Part shown: one piece after another, positions 17,282-26,529 of the stretch
How the letters are laid out: every line of letters starts with the position of its first letter
Position numbering within the stretch: the stretch's first letter is position 1
Assembly (NCBI RefSeq): GCF_004343605.1
Contig: NZ_POSF01000002.1
Coordinates: 346,745-410,744 of the forward strand
Source of the DNA: Dehalobacter sp. 12DCB1
GTDB lineage: Bacteria; Bacillota; Desulfitobacteriia; Desulfitobacteriales; Syntrophobotulaceae
Direction of reading: 5' to 3'
Length of the DNA: 64,000 nt
Translations under genes and position numbers: made by a program
The notes under the pieces: generated by a model
Told to the model about the DNA's origin: nothing
The model's database searches: none
The model's input: only the letters and a program-made list of their open reading frames with translations

Positions 17282-17956
17282 ATGCGTAAAAAATTTTGGT
17301 TGATTACAGTACTGGTATTTGTTCTGGGGGTGTGCTTCGGTGCGGGAGGACACTTTTTATGGTCAACGACATTGAACCCGGAAGTAAATTCTCCGGCTGA
17401 AAAGGGCAACGCAGCCAAAGTAGGCACCGTTCAGAGCGGTGATGCTGTTCAGAATGTTCTTCCGGATCTGTTTGCCGAAGGAAATGGCATTGTTGACGGT
17501 ATAGCTGATGGTACAAATAACGGTACAAATAACAGTACTGACAAAAGTACAAGTGCCTTGACTGAGGCAGAACAGGAAGCAATTATTGCACAGTATAAGC
17601 AGGGACTGGGAATGCTTTTTGATGCCTGGAAAGCCAAAGATATGACTGCGTTCAGAACTGCGATTGCCAATGCTTACACTGGAGACTTGATGGAAAAGCA
17701 TATTCAGAAGGCAGAAGAGTTTATTTCCAGAGGAATCGGACTGGATGTCGGCAACATCATTTTTGATGACGTGCAAATCGAATCTGCCGACAAGCTTTCG
17801 GCGACAGTCAATGCTGTTTACCGTTACACGGCTAGAGATTATGACTTGGACGAGCAGTACCCTTTGGGGGAAGAGCAGGAACATCAGGTCCATGTCAGGG
17901 CGAATTTGATTAAAATGGGTCAAAGCTGGCTGATTACGGGCGAAACGGCAATATAG
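17282..17956 (+). CDS. Secreted or membrane-anchored protein of unknown function
   Basis: Not recognised. 224 residues: a hydrophobic N-terminal segment (about 5-25) that may be an anchor or uncleaved signal, a low-complexity Gly/Asn/Thr linker (about 75-95) and a C-terminal domain (about 100-224). The C-terminal domain looks like a small alpha/beta fold (YKQGLGMLFDAWKAKD, then alternating strands ending VRANLIKMGQSWLITGE), reminiscent of NTF2-like or DUF4878-type domains, but this is only an impression. The start follows GAGGGG. The architecture resembles the 15229 product: helix, linker, small domain. Confidence 0.65.
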   Translation: MRKKFWLITVLVFVLGVCFGAGGHFLWSTTLNPEVNSPAEKGNAAKVGTVQSGDAVQNVLPDLFAEGNGIVDGIADGTNNGTNNSTDKSTSALTEAEQEAIIAQYKQGLGMLFDAWKAKDMTAFRTAIANAYTGDLMEKHIQKAEEFISRGIGLDVGNIIFDDVQIESADKLSATVNAVYRYTARDYDLDEQYPLGEEQEHQVHVRANLIKMGQSWLITGETAI

Positions 17957-18050
17957 CAGGCGGAGTATTGCAGGATTTAACTGAACGATGGCGAATTCTA
18001 GGGGATGAAAAAATTTTGTCTTAAAAAGATTAAGACAGGGAGAGAAACAG

Positions 18051-19679
18051 ATGTTCAAAAAAAAGCCAAGGGCGCTTGCGGTTCTGTTGATCGTATTGTT
18101 GGTTTTGCCGGTCTATAGTTCCGGTGCATCTGGGGCAGAGATTCAGACGTACCAAAATCCTGCCCTGGAAGTCATCGCCCAGAAGCTTGAGACGATTTCC
18201 AGAAGCAAGGGAATTCCGAGCGTACTGCTAAAAACAATTGCCTATTGTGAATCGGGTTGGAGACAGTTCGATCAAAATGGTGAAGTGGTAACCGGCAGCA
18301 CCAACGGCACCTCGAATCCTGCCCTCGGAATCATGCAGGTTACCAGTTATGATCCCGGAGATACCGAAGAAGTTAATAAACTTAAATATGATATTGATTA
18401 TAATATTTCCCGCGGCGCGGATCTGCTGAATCAAAAATGGCAGATAGTGCCGAAGATTGGTGATGGGGACCGCAACAAGCTGGAGAATTGGTATTTTGCG
18501 CTTTGGGCCTATCATGGCTGGTTAGCATACAATAACCCGAACAATGCTGCTGCCAGAGGCGAGGTAGCTTATCAGGACGCAATCATTCGCAAAGCCGCGA
18601 CAGCATATTTTCCGGGCCTGGTCTCACCTGTCCAAATCACGCCGGTTCCCGCCGAACTTCTGCCGCTTGGCACGCTGCCGAGCAGCAGTCAGATCTGGAA
18701 TACGCCTGAACCGTATACCCTGGGAGACTTAACTTCCAGTACGGTTGGCACAACCACCCGAATCTCAGGTCAGGACAGGATAGACACGGTTAATCAAATT
18801 GCCTTGAACGGATGGTCAAGTGGGGCCCAGACCGTCATTATAACCCGCTCGGATGCATTTCCTGATGCTCTGGCCGGTGTGCCTCTGGCTAAAAAATATA
18901 ATGCACCGATTTTGCTTACGAACCCGGACCAGCTTGATCAGGGTGTCATTGAGGTATTGAATACCTTAAAGCCGACAAAAGTAATTATTCTGGGTGGAGA
19001 GAAAGCCGTCAGCAAATCCGTCGAGACTAGACTCAAGGCCGTTTTGACCTGGACCTCTGATGTTTCGCGGATTGCCGGAGCGGACCGTTATCAAACCGCG
19101 GTACTGATTGCCGCTGATTTCCCCAAAGATGCCAGCGTGGCTGTTGCTACGGGGATGGATTTTCCGGATGCGTTAAGCCTGGCCACAGCTGCAGCTGCGA
19201 ACGAAATGCCTCTGTTGCTGACTTCAACCCGGAGCCTGCCTGAGGTTACCAGACAGGACTTAAGCAAACGTTTACCGGGAAAAATCTATATTGGCGGCGG
19301 GGAAAAAGTCATTACCGCAGAAGTAGTGGCAGCCCTGACTCAGACAACCGGATTGTCTGCGGGGAATATTGTTCGTTTTGCAGGAAGCAACCGTTATGAA
19401 ACTTCGGTAATGATTGCGGAAGCGTTCTTTCCCAGTACGCAGGAGATTTATATGGCTACCGGACTCGATTTTGCAGACCCTCTCGCCGCTGGCGCCCTGG
19501 CGGCAACGAAGAACGCTTGTCTATTGCTGATTTCTCCGCAGGGCTTTACGACAAATGGGCCAACAGAAAATTATCTGAAAAAGATGGCTTCTTCCACAAA
19601 TGTTAAAGTAATCGGCTCGGAAGCTTCTATTTCTGAATATACGGTTACCCGTGTAAAATATTTACTCAGACAGATGTGA
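18051..19679 (+). CDS. Lytic-transglycosylase-like wall protein with three CWB2 repeats
   Basis: 542-residue exported protein. A signal peptide (about 1-30) is followed by a lysozyme-like SLT domain (about 40-180) with TIAYCESGWRQF, NPALGIMQVTSYDPGD, LKYDIDYNISRGADLL and NWYFALWAYHGW; the Glu of CESGW is the expected catalytic acid. Three CWB2 repeats cover about 235-540, starting RISGQDRIDT, RIAGADRYQT and RFAGSNRYET. Predicted role: cutting peptidoglycan while bound to the secondary wall polymer. It is a tandem paralogue of the 20032 gene and ends at a terminator at 19802. Confidence 0.88.
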   Translation: MFKKKPRALAVLLIVLLVLPVYSSGASGAEIQTYQNPALEVIAQKLETISRSKGIPSVLLKTIAYCESGWRQFDQNGEVVTGSTNGTSNPALGIMQVTSYDPGDTEEVNKLKYDIDYNISRGADLLNQKWQIVPKIGDGDRNKLENWYFALWAYHGWLAYNNPNNAAARGEVAYQDAIIRKAATAYFPGLVSPVQITPVPAELLPLGTLPSSSQIWNTPEPYTLGDLTSSTVGTTTRISGQDRIDTVNQIALNGWSSGAQTVIITRSDAFPDALAGVPLAKKYNAPILLTNPDQLDQGVIEVLNTLKPTKVIILGGEKAVSKSVETRLKAVLTWTSDVSRIAGADRYQTAVLIAADFPKDASVAVATGMDFPDALSLATAAAANEMPLLLTSTRSLPEVTRQDLSKRLPGKIYIGGGEKVITAEVVAALTQTTGLSAGNIVRFAGSNRYETSVMIAEAFFPSTQEIYMATGLDFADPLAAGALAATKNACLLLISPQGFTTNGPTENYLKKMASSTNVKVIGSEASISEYTVTRVKYLLRQM

Positions 19680-19801
19680 TTCAATCCATAAATCAATGAT
19701 AGATTCGTCAAGAATCTGTTAATAATCAGTCCATAACCAGTCAATTTGATGAGAAGGGTTTGCAAGCATCATCATTCATTAAATGGAATAATATTGACCT
19801 T

Positions 19802-19837
19802 TTCCGGCAAGCAGCACTTCTTGTCGGAATTTTGTTT
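19802..19837 (+). terminator. Terminator after first SLT-CWB2 gene
   Basis: TTCCGGCAAG at 19802-19811 pairs with CTTGTCGGAA at 19820-19829 (one G-U pair), followed by TTTTGTTT. It lies in the 352-base gap between the tandem paralogues. The rest of that gap is AT-rich apart from the repeat remnant at 19960-20008. Confidence 0.75.
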
Positions 19838-19959
19838 ATGAGCGTTTATGCGGCTTCCAGCGATTTGGAAAAATTTTGGGGAAGGAAAATCTGTCTCTAA
19901 GACGAATTTATTTACTCTAAACTTCTTTCAAGTTTTGTGACAAAGCATTTGACTGGTCT

Positions 19960-20008
19960 AATGTCTAATGTCGCGATGTCCATGGATAGCAAGGAGCGGC
20001 GGTTTCTG
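19960..20008. repeat. Degraded 50-base repeat module
   Basis: CTAATGTCGCGATGTCCATGG followed by ATAGCAAGGAGCGG resembles the module inside repeat copy D (CTAATGTCGCGGTGCTATGG, then AGGGCAAGGAGCG). It lies just upstream of the second SLT-CWB2 gene. Confidence 0.55.
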
Positions 20009-20031
20009 TGTTTCTGATTAGGAGGTAATTA

Positions 20032-21681
20032 ATGCGTTCGAAAAAATATATCCGGTTATTCCTAGCTGTGCTTTTCAGCATTTTGCTGCTGATTCCGGCC
20101 AGGCCGCTGCCTGTTCAGGCAGCAAACCAGAATCCTACTCCCGAGGAGATATCCCGGATCTTTGACCAGGTGGCCCTGGAGGAGAAAGTTCCTGCGGAGA
20201 TTCTCAAAGCGATTGCGTTCAAAGAATCAGGCTGGCGTCAATGGAACAGTTCAGGTAATGTTGTGACGGGGGGCTCAGGCAGCAGGCCTTACCTCGGCAT
20301 TATGCAGATTGGGGTATATGATCCTTCCGATTCGGAGACGATTAACCACCTGAAGACGGATATTACCTATAATATTGCCTACGGGGCTGAAGTCCTGAAA
20401 TCCAAGTGGAACATGACACCAACGATCGGAGACGGCGACCCCGGAAAACTGGAAAACTGGTATTTTGCGATTTGGGCTTACAACAGCTGGTCTACCGTCA
20501 ATAATCCGAATACTGCGGCTGCTTCAGGCAGGGTAGCCTACCAGGATAAAATCTTGAAACTGATTGCCACCGATTATTATGAGGGTCTGACTGATCCTGT
20601 CAGTATCACACCGGTGTCGAAGTCACTGCTGCCGGCGGGGACACTGCCGTCAAAGAATTCTGTCTGGAAGACGCCCGAACCGATTCACTATGCTGGTTAC
20701 ACGCTGGGCCTTCCCATGATCTCCAGAAGTCAAAACAATTTGCTGCTCTCAACTGTGAAAAGAATTTCCGGCATGGACCGGATCGACACAGCTGTAAAAA
20801 TTGCTTATGAAGGGTGGCCTTACGGCTGTGAGACGGTCATCATCGCGAGATCCGATGCTTTCGCAGACGCCTTGGCCGGTGTATCCCTGGCGAAACAGAA
20901 TCATGCGCCAATTCTTCTTACTTCAAAGGACCAGCTTGACCAGCGGGTGGAAAACGCTTTAACCGTTCTGAAACCACTGAAAGTGATTATTCTTGGTGGT
21001 GAAACTGCGTTGTCATCCGGGGTGGAGAACAGACTGAAGGAAGTGGTTTCCTGGACAGAAGATTTTGAGCGGATAGCAGGTCAGGACAGATATGAGACCG
21101 CAGCGCTCATTGCGTCCCATTTTCCTGAAGGCAGCGGAGTTGCTGTTGCGACCGGATCCAACTTTCCGGATGCTTTAGGTATTGCTTCAGCCGCCGCGGC
21201 CAAAGGATATCCGCTGCTATTGACGGCAAAAGACAGCCTGCCGCAGGCAACCGCAGAACGTCTACAGACCCTGAAACCGTCTGAGTTATATATTGCCGGC
21301 GGGGAGGGTGCGGTATCTGCCGGGGTCGCCGGCAGCATCACTGGCATCGCAGGTCTCTCCGCAGATAAAGTCCGGCGTTTTGCCGGTAATAACCGCTACA
21401 ATACTTCGCTTACAGTCGTGCAGTCCCTGTATCCTGATGCCCAAAAAATCTATCTGGCAACCGGGGAGGGTTTCCCGGATGCTTTAGCGGGGGCAGCGCT
21501 TGCTGCGAATATGGATACGCCGCTGTTGCTGATTCCGACGGAAGGGCCTGCAGCCGGTTCCGATACCGAGAAATATTTTCAGAGTATCTCGCCGGACGTG
21601 GAACTGGTGGTTTTCGGAGGCAAATCCGTCATCAGTGACAATGCGATTATCCGGATCAAATACCAGATGGTTAAAATATAG
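20032..21681 (+). CDS. Second lytic-transglycosylase-like wall protein with three CWB2 repeats
   Basis: 549 residues, same plan as the 18051 product: signal peptide (about 1-31), SLT-type domain (about 40-185) with AIAFKESGWRQW (catalytic Glu), RPYLGIMQIGVYDPSD and NWYFAIWAYNSW, then three CWB2 repeats (RISGMDRIDT, RIAGQDRYET, RFAGNNRYNT). The two proteins align end to end, so they come from a tandem duplication. AGGAGGT precedes ATG 20032 at good spacing. It has its own terminator at 21687 and is transcribed apart from the polysaccharide cluster that follows. Confidence 0.88.
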   Translation: MRSKKYIRLFLAVLFSILLLIPARPLPVQAANQNPTPEEISRIFDQVALEEKVPAEILKAIAFKESGWRQWNSSGNVVTGGSGSRPYLGIMQIGVYDPSDSETINHLKTDITYNIAYGAEVLKSKWNMTPTIGDGDPGKLENWYFAIWAYNSWSTVNNPNTAAASGRVAYQDKILKLIATDYYEGLTDPVSITPVSKSLLPAGTLPSKNSVWKTPEPIHYAGYTLGLPMISRSQNNLLLSTVKRISGMDRIDTAVKIAYEGWPYGCETVIIARSDAFADALAGVSLAKQNHAPILLTSKDQLDQRVENALTVLKPLKVIILGGETALSSGVENRLKEVVSWTEDFERIAGQDRYETAALIASHFPEGSGVAVATGSNFPDALGIASAAAAKGYPLLLTAKDSLPQATAERLQTLKPSELYIAGGEGAVSAGVAGSITGIAGLSADKVRRFAGNNRYNTSLTVVQSLYPDAQKIYLATGEGFPDALAGAALAANMDTPLLLIPTEGPAAGSDTEKYFQSISPDVELVVFGGKSVISDNAIIRIKYQMVKI

Positions 21682-21686
21682 CATGA

Positions 21687-21721
21687 GGGGGGACAAGGAG
21701 ACGGATCTTTGTCCCCCTTTT
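21687..21721 (+). terminator. Terminator after second SLT-CWB2 gene
   Basis: GGGGGACAAGG pairs with CTTTGTCCCCC (21707-21717 side), followed by TTTTT. A strong intrinsic terminator that separates the wall-protein genes from the polysaccharide cluster. Confidence 0.85.
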
Positions 21722-21801
21722 GAATTGTAAAATGAGGAAAACTGTAGTAAACTGATAAACGGTGAAAACGAATTACGTCCTGAAAGGTCGGAACCGATAA
21801 C

Positions 21802-23631
21802 GTGGCACATCCCAAACGCACCCTATTTTTCATGCTTACCGATGCTATATTGATTAATCTTGCCCTTTTTTTAAGCTTCTACCTGCGCCTTTCCGAAGAG
21901 GCTGATCTGCAGGTGGAGTTTGTTAAATATTTGGGTACTTATTTGAATGCCGCGATCGTGTCAACCTTCGTGCTGATTGTGGTGTTCCACTTCTTTGGGT
22001 TGTATAAAAATATTTGGCGATATGCCAGTGTCAGAGAGCTTCTTTCTATCGTCTACGCTGTAACCGTCGGTGCGGCACTTACAGTCATGGTGGTCTATTT
22101 TATTTCTCCGCTCAGACTTCCACATTCGGTCAGCGTTTACTTCTGGCTGATGCTGATTGTTTTGATCGGCGGACTGCGGTTCAGTCAGAGGATGCGCCAG
22201 GAGAATGCTATTTTTGCCGTGTCCAACAAATCACAGCGAAAAGTGCTCATCATCGGAGCCGGTGACGCGGGTGTTCTTGCTTTGCGTGAGCTCAAGAAAA
22301 GAGATTTTCAGGAAGGTGTACCCGTCGGTTTTATTGACGACAGCAAAAGCAAGATTAATCTTCATGTTCAAGGATTTCCGGTGTTGGGTTCCCGTGACGA
22401 CATCCCGCGGATTGCAGAGGACTATGCTGTTGACGAGATCATCATCGCGATCCCTTCTGCCGATGGAGAGGCTGTCAGGGAGATCGTGGAAATATGTAAG
22501 GAGACCCGGGCGGCTTTAAAGATTATGCCTGGCGTATACGACATTCTGAGCGGCAAGATTACGGTCAGTTCTTTAAGGGAAGTACAGGTCGAAGACCTGC
22601 TGGGACGTGAACAGGTATCGGTGGATCTGGAAGAGGTGGCAGGCTACCTGAAAAACCAGGTTGTCCTGGTGACCGGTGCCGGAGGTTCCATTGGATCGGA
22701 ACTTTGCAGGCAGATTGTCAAGTTTTTCCCCTCTAAGCTTATTCTGGCCGGGCATGGGGAAAACTGTATTTTTGATATTGAGCAGGAATTGAAGAATTTC
22801 CCGATTGTGACGGAGATTTTTGATATTAAGGACGCCGGCAAGGTGAACCTTGTTTTTGAAAAATACAAGCCTTCCGTGGTTTTTCATGCAGCTGCGCATA
22901 AGCATGTGCCGCTGATGGAGGTAAATCCTGAGGAAGCATTGAAAAATAATGTAATGGGCACGAGCAACCTGGCTGCAGCGGCCGACAAAAACGGAGTCAG
23001 GACGTTTGTACTGATCTCCACGGATAAGGCGGTTAATCCGACCAGCATCATGGGCGCATCCAAAAGGATGGCCGAGATGGTGATCCAGGACTACGACAAG
23101 AGATCCGAAACAAAGTTTGTCGCCGTACGCTTTGGCAATGTCCTCGGAAGCCGCGGAAGCGTCATCCCGACATTTAAAAAGCAGATCATGGCGGGGGGAC
23201 CGGTAACGGTGACGGATCCGAGGATGACCCGTTACTTCATGACCATCCCGGAAGCAAGCCAGCTGGTTATTCAAGCCGGCGCGATGGCCTCAGGCGGAGA
23301 AATCTTTATTCTTGATATGGGCAAGCCTGTGAAGATCGTTGATCTGGCCAAGGACCTTATCCGTTTATCAGGTTTTGAACCGGGCAAAGATATTCAGATT
23401 GAGTTTACCGGCGTGAGACCCGGAGAGAAACTTTTTGAAGAAATTCTGACTTCGGAAGAAGGTACGACAGCAACCAAACATAAACGCATTTTTGTAGCGA
23501 GACCCAATCATATCGATCATGAGGCGATCGAAGGACTGGTGCAGAAAATACGCGAGCGTGGCAGCTATATGGACAGGGAGGAAATCAACACTTCCATCAG
23601 GACACTTCTTCCTGACTTTGGGAGACCATAA
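21802..23631 (+). CDS. Membrane nucleoside-diphosphate-sugar 4,6-dehydratase (CapD/PglF type)
   Basis: 609 residues. Four membrane helices (about 8-130) are followed by a CoA-binding-like Rossmann segment (VLIIGAGDAGVLALREL, about 148) and a short-chain dehydratase domain with a second Rossmann loop, VLVTGAGGSIGSELCRQI (about 290). STDKAVNPTSIMGASKRMAE follows, where Met replaces the usual catalytic Tyr, as in PglF/FlaA1-type 4,6-dehydratases. The expected reaction is UDP-GlcNAc to the 4-keto-6-deoxy sugar. The start is GTG 21802. Together with the aminotransferase at 37930 and the PglC-like transferase at 39223 it suggests a bacillosamine-type first sugar. Confidence 0.9.
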   Translation: MAHPKRTLFFMLTDAILINLALFLSFYLRLSEEADLQVEFVKYLGTYLNAAIVSTFVLIVVFHFFGLYKNIWRYASVRELLSIVYAVTVGAALTVMVVYFISPLRLPHSVSVYFWLMLIVLIGGLRFSQRMRQENAIFAVSNKSQRKVLIIGAGDAGVLALRELKKRDFQEGVPVGFIDDSKSKINLHVQGFPVLGSRDDIPRIAEDYAVDEIIIAIPSADGEAVREIVEICKETRAALKIMPGVYDILSGKITVSSLREVQVEDLLGREQVSVDLEEVAGYLKNQVVLVTGAGGSIGSELCRQIVKFFPSKLILAGHGENCIFDIEQELKNFPIVTEIFDIKDAGKVNLVFEKYKPSVVFHAAAHKHVPLMEVNPEEALKNNVMGTSNLAAAADKNGVRTFVLISTDKAVNPTSIMGASKRMAEMVIQDYDKRSETKFVAVRFGNVLGSRGSVIPTFKKQIMAGGPVTVTDPRMTRYFMTIPEASQLVIQAGAMASGGEIFILDMGKPVKIVDLAKDLIRLSGFEPGKDIQIEFTGVRPGEKLFEEILTSEEGTTATKHKRIFVARPNHIDHEAIEGLVQKIRERGSYMDREEINTSIRTLLPDFGRP

Positions 23632-23662
23632 AAACTTAGGCAGCGCAGTCTTGACCATCATG

Positions 23663-23700
23663 AACGCTTGCATCACAGATAAACGCTTGCACCACAGATA
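23663..23700 (+). repeat. Two adjacent 19-base repeats before the dehydrogenase gene
   Basis: AACGCTTGCATCACAGATA at 23663-23681 is followed at once by AACGCTTGCACCACAGATA at 23682-23700, one mismatch. The AAGGAGG site of the next gene begins within two bases. Confidence 0.7.
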
Positions 23701-23715
23701 TAAGGAGGAACTTCT

Positions 23716-25071
23716 ATGTTGGAAGTTAAAAATGTCATTACGCAGAATCATCCTGTTGCCCTGGAACTCAAAAAGAAAATTGAAAACCATACCGCCCGGA
23801 TCGGCGTGATCGGTCTTGGTTATGTTGGCCTGCCGCTGGCAGTTGAGAAAGGCAAGGTTGGTTTCCCGGTTCTCGGATTTGATATTAATGCAGAGAAAGT
23901 TGCCATGGTATCAGCCGGAGAAAACTATATCGGAGATGTCAAGGACGAGGAGCTTAAAGAACTTGTCGAGAAAAAGATTCTTCAGGCAACCACTGACTTT
24001 GCCAAACTTGCCGACTGTGATGTGGTGATCATTTGTGTGCCAACACCGCTAACCATTACGAGGGATCCGGATATTTCTTATATGAAGGCTTCCGCTGAGG
24101 AAGTCGGAAAGACCATTCGTCAGGGGCAGCTTGTCACACTTGAGAGTACGACATATCCTGGAACCACGCAGGAAGTGATCCTGCCGATTCTGGAACAGTC
24201 GGGGCTTAAAGTCGGGCAAGACTTTTTCCTGGCCTTCTCGCCGGAAAGAGTTGACCCCGGTAACAAGCGTTTTTCAACGAAGAACACCTCCAAAGTTGTC
24301 GGCGGCGTAACGCCTTACTGCCTGGAGATTGCTTATACCTTATATGCACAAACCATTGTGAATGTCGTACCGGTCAGCTCACCGGCTGCAGCCGAACTCA
24401 CCAAAGTATTTGAAAATACCTACCGCGCAGTCAATATCGCACTCGTGAATGAAATGATGCTATTATGCGACCGGATGGGGCTTGATGTTTGGGAGATCGT
24501 CGAGGCTGCTTCGACGAAACCTTTTGGTATCCATACGTTTTATCCGGGACCGGGTGTTGGCGGCCACTGCATTCCGATTGATCCGTTCTACCTTACCTGG
24601 AAGGCCAGAGAGTATGACTTCCATACCCGCTTTATTGAACTGGCCGGCGAGATCAATGTCGAAGTCTCTTCTTATGTCGTCAATAAAGTATACCGGGCTT
24701 TAAATTCCCTGAATAAGAGCGTTAAGGATGCCAAAGTCCTGGTTGTAGGTGTGGCCTATAAGAAGGATATTGAGGATGTCCGCGAATCACCGGCCCTGAT
24801 CATCATGGAACTCTTGCGCAAGGAAGGCGCCGTATTAAGCTACCATGACCCTTACGTACCGGTGATCGAGCCGCATGGCGGCAGCACCATGCATCTGGAA
24901 AGCATCCAGCTAACCCCGAATGTATTGCAGGAGGCCGACTGTGTCCTGATTATCACCGATCACAGTGCTATAGACTATGATCAAATCGTCCAATATGCAC
25001 CGTTAGTTGTCGATACACGCAATGCAACCAAAGACGTTCGTCAGATGCGTGAAAAAATATTCAAAATCTAA
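23716..25071 (+). CDS. UDP-N-acetyl-hexosamine 6-dehydrogenase (WbpA/TviB type)
   Basis: NAD-dependent four-electron oxidation of a UDP-HexNAc at C6 to the uronic acid. 451 residues. The N-terminal NAD domain carries IGVIGLGYVGLPLAVEKG, ESTTYPGTT and FSPERVDPGN. The catalytic Cys is in GVGGHCIPIDPFYLTW (about residue 279), and VGVAYKKDIEDVRESPA lies in the C-terminal domain. The neighbours wlbA-, wlbB- and wlbC-like point to UDP-GlcNAc as substrate, giving UDP-GlcNAcA as the entry to the 2,3-diacetamido-uronic acid pathway. Confidence 0.9.
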   Translation: MLEVKNVITQNHPVALELKKKIENHTARIGVIGLGYVGLPLAVEKGKVGFPVLGFDINAEKVAMVSAGENYIGDVKDEELKELVEKKILQATTDFAKLADCDVVIICVPTPLTITRDPDISYMKASAEEVGKTIRQGQLVTLESTTYPGTTQEVILPILEQSGLKVGQDFFLAFSPERVDPGNKRFSTKNTSKVVGGVTPYCLEIAYTLYAQTIVNVVPVSSPAAAELTKVFENTYRAVNIALVNEMMLLCDRMGLDVWEIVEAASTKPFGIHTFYPGPGVGGHCIPIDPFYLTWKAREYDFHTRFIELAGEINVEVSSYVVNKVYRALNSLNKSVKDAKVLVVGVAYKKDIEDVRESPALIIMELLRKEGAVLSYHDPYVPVIEPHGGSTMHLESIQLTPNVLQEADCVLIITDHSAIDYDQIVQYAPLVVDTRNATKDVRQMREKIFKI

Positions 25072-25137
25072 GTAAGGTAGCGGGGACAAAAGAGACGCTT
25101 CTTTTATCCTTCCTTTATGATTGGAGCGTGTGGAAAT

Positions 25138-26181
25138 TTGACAGGAGACAAAATAGTATTTGGCGTAATCGGGTGCGGAAGAATTGCCCCGAAACATACG
25201 GAATCGATTATGGCTATTCCCGGTGCAGAGCTGGCTGCTGTCTGTGACATTGTGCCGGAAAGGGCTGAAGATTTTGCCGGCAAGTACAAGGCAAAGCCAT
25301 ATCTGGATTATCGCGATCTTTTAAAGAGAGAAGATATCGATATTGTCACGATCGCAACCCCGAGCGGAAGCCATGCGGAAATCGGGATTGCAGCGGCCAG
25401 GGCCGGCAAGCATGTGATGGTCGAGAAGCCTATGTCCATGACGCTCCGCGAAGCAGATCTGCTGATCAGGGCCTGCAGGGAGAACGGTGTCAAACTGGCG
25501 GTCATTCACCAGAATCGTTTTAATCAATCAATTAAATTACTCAAAAACGCTTTGGAAGCAGGACGTTTTGGGAAACTGACCCACGGTCAGGCGACAGTCC
25601 GCTGGAACCGGGGCATGGACTATTATCTGCAGGCACCTTGGAGAGGGACCAAACTGCAGGACGGCGGCGTCCTGATGAATCAGTCCATTCATAACATTGA
25701 CCTGCTGCAGTGGATGTTTGGGCCGGTCGAATCCGTTTTCGGCTATACCCATACCGCGTTAAGAAATATTGAAATGGAAGATGTCGCCGGAGCGGTACTG
25801 AAGTTTAAGAACGGCGCAATCGGGCTGATCGAGGCCGCATCCACGATTTATCCGAAGAACATTGAGGAAACGCTGAATGTTTTTGGAGAGACAGGCTCAG
25901 CCGTGATCGGCGGGATTGCAGTGAACCGTGTCGAGGTTTGGGAATTCCCCGATAGTGAAGCAGAAAAAGAGCAGATCTTTGCTGCCCAGGAGACTGATCC
26001 ACCTAACGTATACGGATTTGGCCACCGGGAGATCATTGAGGATATGATCCAGGCCGTTCAAACTGATGGGACTCCCGCTGTACCCGGCGAAGAGGGACGG
26101 AAAGCACTTGAAATCATTTTATCCATCTATAAATGCCAGGAAACCGGGGTACCGGTTAAACTTCCGTTAATTGAAGATTAA
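25138..26181 (+). CDS. Gfo/Idh/MocA oxidoreductase, WlbA/WbpB-like
   Basis: Probable UDP-2-acetamido-2-deoxyglucuronate 3-oxidase, the second step toward UDP-GlcNAc(3NAc)A. About 347 residues. The NAD loop FGVIGCGRIAPKHTESI lies at the N-terminus, with EKPMSMTLREADLLIRAC and, later, WRGTKLQDGGVLMNQSIHNIDLLQWMFGP, where the conserved Asp/His active-site region sits. The start could be ATG 25117 or TTG 25138; the latter matches where homologues begin. The gene order (oxidase, acetyltransferase, aminotransferase) is that of wlbA-wlbB-wlbC in Bordetella. Confidence 0.87.
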   Translation: MTGDKIVFGVIGCGRIAPKHTESIMAIPGAELAAVCDIVPERAEDFAGKYKAKPYLDYRDLLKREDIDIVTIATPSGSHAEIGIAAARAGKHVMVEKPMSMTLREADLLIRACRENGVKLAVIHQNRFNQSIKLLKNALEAGRFGKLTHGQATVRWNRGMDYYLQAPWRGTKLQDGGVLMNQSIHNIDLLQWMFGPVESVFGYTHTALRNIEMEDVAGAVLKFKNGAIGLIEAASTIYPKNIEETLNVFGETGSAVIGGIAVNRVEVWEFPDSEAEKEQIFAAQETDPPNVYGFGHREIIEDMIQAVQTDGTPAVPGEEGRKALEIILSIYKCQETGVPVKLPLIED

Positions 26182-26195
26182 AAAAGCCATGCACT

Positions 26196-26244
26196 TCCTT
26201 TCCGGTTGGTACATATTTGTATAGTACACTAAAGCCGGAAAGGA
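26196..26244 (+). promoter_or_regulatory. Hairpin that can hide the ribosome site of the 26254 gene
   Basis: TCCTTTCCGG at 26196-26205 pairs perfectly with CCGGAAAGGA at 26235-26244. The right arm contains the AAAGGAG ribosome site of the next gene. A possible -10 box, TATAGT, lies at 26220-26225, between the arms. A transcript starting there would lack the left arm and be translatable, while read-through from upstream would form the hairpin. The -35 box is poor, so the promoter is tentative. Confidence 0.6.
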
Positions 26245-26253
26245 GACAGAAAA

Positions 26254-26496
26254 ATGAGACCTCCTTATGATGGACCGGGACCGGGAACATATTCGATGAT
26301 GCCGGATTATCACCAGACAATGATGCAGGTTGAGCTTGCCGTCAGGCATGGAATGAGAGAAGCGGGGACTGTGAATGTTAGACATGGTGTTATGGAAACA
26401 GCCCTTATTGCTTACCTGTTAGGCAAAGGCTTTGACTATTATCAGGCAGTCCGGATCGTAGAATCCTGGGAACGGAATGAAACTTTCCCTATGTAA
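26254..26496 (+). CDS. Small soluble protein of unknown function inside the sugar cluster
   Basis: 80 residues, ATG 26254 behind AAAGGAG. No family recognised. The Pro/Gly/Tyr-rich head (about 1-20) contains DGPGPGTYSMMPDYHQ, then a helical body with VELAVRHGMREAG, METALIAYLLGKGFDYYQAVRIVESWE. No signal or membrane segment. It interrupts the otherwise compact wlbA-wlbB-like order, has its own probable promoter and terminator (26530-26555), and so is an independent unit rather than a pathway enzyme. Confidence 0.7.
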   Translation: MRPPYDGPGPGTYSMMPDYHQTMMQVELAVRHGMREAGTVNVRHGVMETALIAYLLGKGFDYYQAVRIVESWERNETFPM

Positions 26497-26529
26497 ATGT
26501 TATTTATCAAGGTGAAAGTCACTACATGT

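Noticed and set aside
22573..23274. A 233-codon minus-strand frame opposite the 4,6-dehydratase
   Set aside because: Antisense shadow; rich in His/Arg/Cys as expected from reading this gene backwards.
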